A stretch of DNA of 9,230 nt. Origin: Treponema sp. (GTDB lineage Bacteria; Spirochaetota; Spirochaetia; Treponematales; Breznakiellaceae). The stretch spans positions 1 through 9,230 of the forward strand of contig JAITAI010000060.1 of NCBI GenBank assembly GCA_031284195.1, read 5' to 3'. Shown in pieces: positions 6,546-9,230 of the stretch. The notes below the pieces were generated by a model that did not search any database, was not told the DNA's origin, and worked only from the letters and a program-made list of their open reading frames with translations. Within the stretch, counting starts at the first letter, position 1. Each line of letters opens with the position of its first letter. A program made the translations under genes and the position numbers.

Positions 6546-6753
6546 CATACATTTGAGCGTAAGGGACCGTTCGCCCTCTATACCGGGCCGCATCCTGCCA
6601 AGGTCCGGCTCATTTCCCAGGAACGACCCCTAGGGGCGCTCCAGTCTGATACAACAGGTCATTTTGCTCCAAAAATAAGGCCCAGGGTTCGTGAGACTGC
6701 ACAGCGCTTCTTTAAAGAACAAGATGCGGACCTGTCATCTCCACCATAACCCT
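6546..6753 (+). other. Region between convergent genes with an open in-phase frame and possible gene debris
   Basis: No recognised gene lies here. Reading on past the flavoprotein stop (6543-6545) in the same phase, the frame stays open for 67 codons to a TAA at 6747-6749. The codons look like those of neighbouring genes, but no ATG, GTG or TTG start exists in that frame, and I do not recognise the peptide. Perfect palindromes CCCCTAGGGG (6627-6636) and TTCTTTAAAGAA (6708-6719) occur, and 6720-6735 repeats 16 bases of the flavoprotein gene. No hairpin followed by a T-run, which would mark a terminator for either flanking gene, is obvious. Confidence 0.4.
6720..6735 (+). repeat. 16-bp exact direct repeat, copy 2 (downstream of the flavoprotein gene)
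   Basis: The bases are identical to 6177-6192 and, in the open frame that continues from the flavoprotein gene, also read QDADL. The similarity weakens quickly on both sides, though a TCTCC follows nearby in both copies. Confidence 0.6.
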
Positions 6754-7527
6754 TCACCAGGACTTTGTCTCTTGTAGCGGAGGCCTGAGTACCACCAGAT
6801 GCCGCTCCTCCTCAAGGAAAGGAATCCGCAAGGGTATGCGCTCCCAGCTTCCAATCGAGGCTTCCACCCGATGCATCTCCACGGTAATGGCTTCTTGGCG
6901 GCCCTTATAGGCGAACAAGGCCCCTCCGGGCACCAAAAGCCGGAAAAGCGATGTCAGGAGCATCGGTTCCAAAGGCCGGAAGGCCCTGAACATGATGAGA
7001 TGAAACCGTCCTGAAGGGGACTTTTCCATTTCCCCTTCTTCAATCGTAACATGAGGAAGCCCCAGTATGGCCTGGGTATTTCTCAGAAACCCTGCCCGCC
7101 TTCCCATCCGCTCAATCAAGGTAAACCCGTATTGTTCGCTATCCCGGAGACTTATGGCCAAGGGAATGCCTGGCAGCCCTGCGCCGGAACCTACATCCGC
7201 AAAACGCCAGGGCAGGGCAGGGACACGCCCGTCCCGTAGGCTTTCGGTAAAGCGAAGGATGATCCCCAAGGGGCCTAAAGAATCAAGGATATGCTTGACC
7301 ACCAGTTCTTGGCGGTTCCGCACTTTCACCAGATGGTAAACCGGATTAAAGCGTTCAATTTCGTGGATATACCGTTCAAGTAAGGCTACCAGCGTTCCGG
7401 TCCTGTCTCCCAGAAACCGCTCAATATCCGGGTCTGATCTGCGTAAACACCCTATTCCTGCTTCCAGTAAAGCAGGGGTATGCTCATGGTTTCCATATTC
7501 CTGAAGATTGATTGTCCGTTCATACAT
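6754..7527 (-). CDS. rsmG: 16S rRNA (guanine-527-N7)-methyltransferase RsmG
   Basis: This 257-residue cytoplasmic enzyme uses S-adenosylmethionine to methylate N7 of G527 in 16S rRNA, in the 530 loop. Loss of RsmG is known to give low-level streptomycin resistance. All family landmarks are visible: VKHILDSL at 77-84, the SAM-binding loop DVGSGAGLPG at 111-120, LIERMGRRAGFLRN at 137-150 (second SAM motif and following helix), MFRAFRPL at 179-186, and YKGR at 207-210. The N-terminal 40 residues are somewhat longer than in short family members, but the ATG at 7527 is well supported by a GGGG ribosome site six bases upstream on the minus strand. The gene stands alone: it is convergent with the sugar-acid operon and divergent from the transposase, and is not beside mnmG or parA as in many bacteria. 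Confidence 0.95.
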   Translation of the reverse strand: MYERTINLQEYGNHEHTPALLEAGIGCLRRSDPDIERFLGDRTGTLVALLERYIHEIERFNPVYHLVKVRNRQELVVKHILDSLGPLGIILRFTESLRDGRVPALPWRFADVGSGAGLPGIPLAISLRDSEQYGFTLIERMGRRAGFLRNTQAILGLPHVTIEEGEMEKSPSGRFHLIMFRAFRPLEPMLLTSLFRLLVPGGALFAYKGRQEAITVEMHRVEASIGSWERIPLRIPFLEEERHLVVLRPPLQETKSW

Positions 7528-7538
7528 AGGATGCCCCT

Positions 7539-7548
7539 AGTGTACACT
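7539..7548. promoter_or_regulatory. 10-bp perfect palindrome just upstream of rsmG
   Basis: AGTGTACACT reads the same on both strands and lies 12-21 bases upstream of the rsmG start, over its expected leader and ribosome-site region. It could be an operator half-site or a chance palindrome. A TGTACA core also occurs as TGTACA at 8626-8631 beyond the transposase gene. Confidence 0.3.
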
Positions 7549-7569
7549 GCTATAGGTAAGGTTGCCAAG

Positions 7570-7590
7570 TATACTCTGTTTGAGAGTATA
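7570..7590. repeat. 8-bp inverted repeat between rsmG and the transposase gene
   Basis: TATACTCT (7570-7577) and AGAGTATA (7583-7590) are perfect reverse complements separated by GTTTG. In RNA this is a stable small hairpin, and in DNA a possible binding site. It lies in the divergent region and is not followed at once by a T-run, though a run of six T occurs at 7602-7607, about 11 bases on, so weak termination of inward transcription into the transposase is conceivable. Confidence 0.45.
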
Positions 7591-7651
7591 AGGGATTGAA
7601 ATTTTTTGTAAAACCCGATACAAGATAAAAAAGTAACTATCGGAGACCTTA

Positions 7652-8584
7652 ATGGCAAAACACGAAAAGCTGACCCTATTAGACTTTCAAAAGAAGTTCG
7701 ACACAGAAGAAAAATGCAGGAAACACCTATTCCATATCAAATGGCCTCATGGTTTTATATGTCCCCGATGTGGAAATACGACCTATTATCCTATAGAAAA
7801 ACGAAAACGCTATGAATGTAAAGCCTGTAAGCATCAGACCTCTGTAACCGCAGGAACTGTAATCCATAAAAGCCATATACCCTTGCATAAATGGTTTTGG
7901 ACCATCTACTTAGCGGCACACGATAAACGAGGGGTTTCTGCAACGCGACTCACCACGGAACTGAACCTTTCATATCAAGCGGCATGGCTCATGTTGCATA
8001 AGATTAGAAAAGCTATGGGGGATTGCGATGCCCAATATCAGCTTGCAGGAATCGTCGCATTAAACGAAACATCTTTTGGCGCTCCTATAGAAGGGGGTAA
8101 ACGGATCTGTGGTACTCATACCGTACCGGTAGTAGCAGGTATATCCTTAGACAAACAAGGTAGACCGCAATATATAAAAATGGATGTTATTGAAACCAAT
8201 CAAGATCAGGGTCTCGCAGATTTTGTGAATAAACACATCGCAGACGGATCAACTATCAATAGCGATGCTTATCGTGCTTATATGAAAGCTGTGACAGACG
8301 GGAAATACCACTATGGTCCTTTATCATTATATGATAGAAAGAATCCCGACCATTTGAAATGGCTCCATACGATGATTTCCAACGCAAAAGCATTTATTGC
8401 AGGTACCTATCATGGTTTAGGGACCAAATATTTATCCGCATATCTTTCAGAATTTTGTTTTCGTACCAATCGCCGCCGAGTTGCCCCTGAACTCTTTAAT
8501 CGACTGTTATATGCCTGTACTACTAGTGCTACCATTACTTATGAACAGCTTATATTGCGTAATATTCCTGTATTAACAGGATAA
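7652..8584 (+). CDS. IS1595-family (ISXO2-like) transposase, probable active-site substitution
   Basis: This 310-residue protein is full length for an IS1595 transposase. An N-terminal zinc ribbon has CPRC at 37-40 and CKAC at 56-59. A helix-turn-helix-like region follows (about 95-120, VSATRLTTELNLSYQAAWLMLHKIR split over two helices). The DDE-type catalytic domain begins at GIVALNETSFG (133-143): where the family normally has Asp-Glu-Thr, residue 138 is Asn (codon AAC at 8063-8065), a one-base change from Asp. The second Asp is present (NSDAYRAY, Asp205), as are the HTMISNAKAF (239-248) and YLSEFCFRTNRR (264-275) blocks with His239, Asn244 and Glu267. The ATG at 7652 has CGGAG at 7641-7645. 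The frame is intact, so if the Asn is real the gene is a fresh, possibly inactive copy. Confidence 0.9.
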   Translation: MAKHEKLTLLDFQKKFDTEEKCRKHLFHIKWPHGFICPRCGNTTYYPIEKRKRYECKACKHQTSVTAGTVIHKSHIPLHKWFWTIYLAAHDKRGVSATRLTTELNLSYQAAWLMLHKIRKAMGDCDAQYQLAGIVALNETSFGAPIEGGKRICGTHTVPVVAGISLDKQGRPQYIKMDVIETNQDQGLADFVNKHIADGSTINSDAYRAYMKAVTDGKYHYGPLSLYDRKNPDHLKWLHTMISNAKAFIAGTYHGLGTKYLSAYLSEFCFRTNRRRVAPELFNRLLYACTTSATITYEQLILRNIPVLTG

Positions 8585-8598
8585 TCCTATTTACCATA

Positions 8599-8625
8599 TA
8601 GACAGAACAGAATTTTTTCTATAAT
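8599..8625 (+). promoter_or_regulatory. Probable promoter of the polysaccharide-export gene
   Basis: A perfect TATAAT (8620-8625) is preceded by TAGACA (8599-8604), five of six matches to the -35 consensus, with a rather short 15-bp spacer. Transcription would begin near 8632, about 27 bases before the ATG at 8659. It lies directly after the transposase gene, so it could also be a promoter carried or created by the insertion. Confidence 0.5.
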
Positions 8626-8658
8626 GTACAAGCACTATATTATTCGGAGTGAGGTTAT

Positions 8659-9230
8659 ATGACTACTAAAATTATCGGTAAATGTTTAGGGATTTCAGTT
8701 TTTATTGGGTTACTGGGAATCGTTCCTGTAGCTCCCCAAAGTTCTGAAAGTTCTTCGTCTCAACAAATGAGTTCTGAAGATCCGGCTTCTCGTTTAATGT
8801 TAGCTCTCTCGACCTCGGATTATCCTGCAACCCCTGGTGATGTCTATACCCTTGCCTATTTTGCTACTGCTCTAGGAGGAGGGGTTAGCACTCCCCTTAC
8901 CCTCGATGCGGGGTATCAATTAAAAGTACAAAACATGGGAACCTTAAATGCCCGAGGTAAAACCTATCTCCAATTGAGGGCTGAGGTGGTAAATCTGGTT
9001 TCACGGAATTATCCGATGTCTGGGGTTTCCTTTACCCTGACCCACATGGGGCGTTTCAATGTTTTGGTAACAGGAGAAGCTATCAAATCTGGTAATATTT
9101 CTGTTGATGGACTTACGCGATTATCCGCCTTGGCGACGAACCTCACCGGGAAGGCCTCCACCCGGTTTGTCACGGTAACCCCCGCCTCAGGCAACGCCGT
9201 TACCTATGACCTGTTTTTAGCCCGCCGCTT
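8659..9230 (+). CDS. Polysaccharide export protein with Poly_export and SLBB domains, 3' end outside the window
   Basis: 190 codons are present before the window ends, still open. The ATG at 8659 follows GGAGTGAGG (8646-8654). Residues 1-25 form a signal peptide (IIGKCLGISVFIGLLGIVPVA) with no lipobox Cys at the cleavage site, followed by a Ser/Gln-rich linker (28-39). From about residue 59 the Poly_export pattern appears: PGDVYTLAYF, LDAGYQLKVQNMGTLNARGKTYLQL, and NYPMSGVSFTL. Then an SLBB-like block begins: RFNVLVTGEAIKSGNISVDGLTRLSALA at 132-159. In Wza-type proteins these domains build the periplasmic ring of an outer-membrane channel for capsule or exopolysaccharide. The lack of a lipid anchor and the missing C-terminus leave the subtype open; spirochaetes often have long multi-SLBB versions. 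The gene is downstream of the insertion element but keeps its own ribosome site and likely promoter. Confidence 0.85.
   Translation, partial: MTTKIIGKCLGISVFIGLLGIVPVAPQSSESSSSQQMSSEDPASRLMLALSTSDYPATPGDVYTLAYFATALGGGVSTPLTLDAGYQLKVQNMGTLNARGKTYLQLRAEVVNLVSRNYPMSGVSFTLTHMGRFNVLVTGEAIKSGNISVDGLTRLSALATNLTGKASTRFVTVTPASGNAVTYDLFLARR

Larger units (their letters stand above)
7540..8640 (+). mobile_element. IS1595-family insertion element, ends not resolved
   Basis: A single transposase gene (7652-8584) lies between rsmG and an export gene, with composition more A+T-rich than its neighbours, as expected of an inserted element. I searched by eye for terminal inverted repeats and an 8-bp target duplication between the flanks and found no convincing pair. 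The best weak similarity is TGTACA followed closely by TATAG on the left (7541 onward) and, reversed, on the right (around 8620-8631), but the spacing differs. The limits given are therefore only the widest plausible range, and the element may have decayed ends. Confidence 0.45.

Noticed and set aside
6627..6636. CCCCTAGGGG palindrome as a terminator between convergent genes
   Set aside because: There is no loop and no T-run on either strand; a 10-bp palindrome alone does not make a terminator.
8585..8658. Right terminal inverted repeat of the insertion element matching the left flank
   Set aside because: Only TGTACA and TATAG can be matched, with different spacing (four bases against one), and no 8-bp target duplication was found.
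1..9230. CRISPR array, tRNA, rRNA, riboswitch or a new defence system
   Set aside because: No regularly spaced repeats, cloverleaf or rRNA-like sequence was seen, and every sizeable gene belongs to a recognisable metabolic, housekeeping, transposon or envelope family.

Overview
The window looks like a piece of a spirochaete chromosome, most likely Treponema or a close relative. This rests on the gene families and style seen (a TRAP binding protein with an 'AGGS' signal-peptide end, an LPP20-like envelope protein, a mix of ATG and TTG starts with strong GGAGG-type ribosome sites). It is inference, not a database match.

Layout. Positions 1-564 hold the 3' part of an LPP20-like envelope protein gene. 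A near-consensus sigma-70 promoter (725-753) then opens a plus-strand operon of six closely spaced genes (791-6545): a complete TRAP transporter (binding protein, small DctQ-type and large DctM-type membrane subunits), a zinc-dependent dehydrogenase closest to RspB/L-gulonate 5-dehydrogenase, mannonate dehydratase (UxuA), and a flavodoxin-fold protein with a compact four-cysteine cluster motif. The last gene is followed by 208 bp (6546-6753) without a recognised gene, but with an open frame in phase with the preceding gene and a 16-bp copy of part of it. Next comes rsmG on the minus strand (6754-7527), an IS1595-type transposase on the plus strand (7652-8584), and the 5' part of a polysaccharide-export (Poly_export/SLBB) gene that runs off the right edge.

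How the genes fit together. The operon reads as uptake and breakdown of a sugar acid of the hexuronate/aldonate class. The TRAP system would import it, the RspB-like enzyme would oxidise it (for example L-gulonate to D-fructuronate), and UxuA would dehydrate D-mannonate to 2-keto-3-deoxygluconate. The linking step (UxuB, fructuronate reductase) and the KDG kinase and aldolase are not in the window.

Most worth a second look: uxuA has no visible ribosome site but a TTGAAT-17-TATAAT promoter placed so that transcription would begin at its start codon; the transposase has Asn where the first catalytic Asp is expected; the flavoprotein is an unexpected operon member; and the region after it carries possible gene debris. 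I found no CRISPR array, tRNA, rRNA or convincing new defence system.
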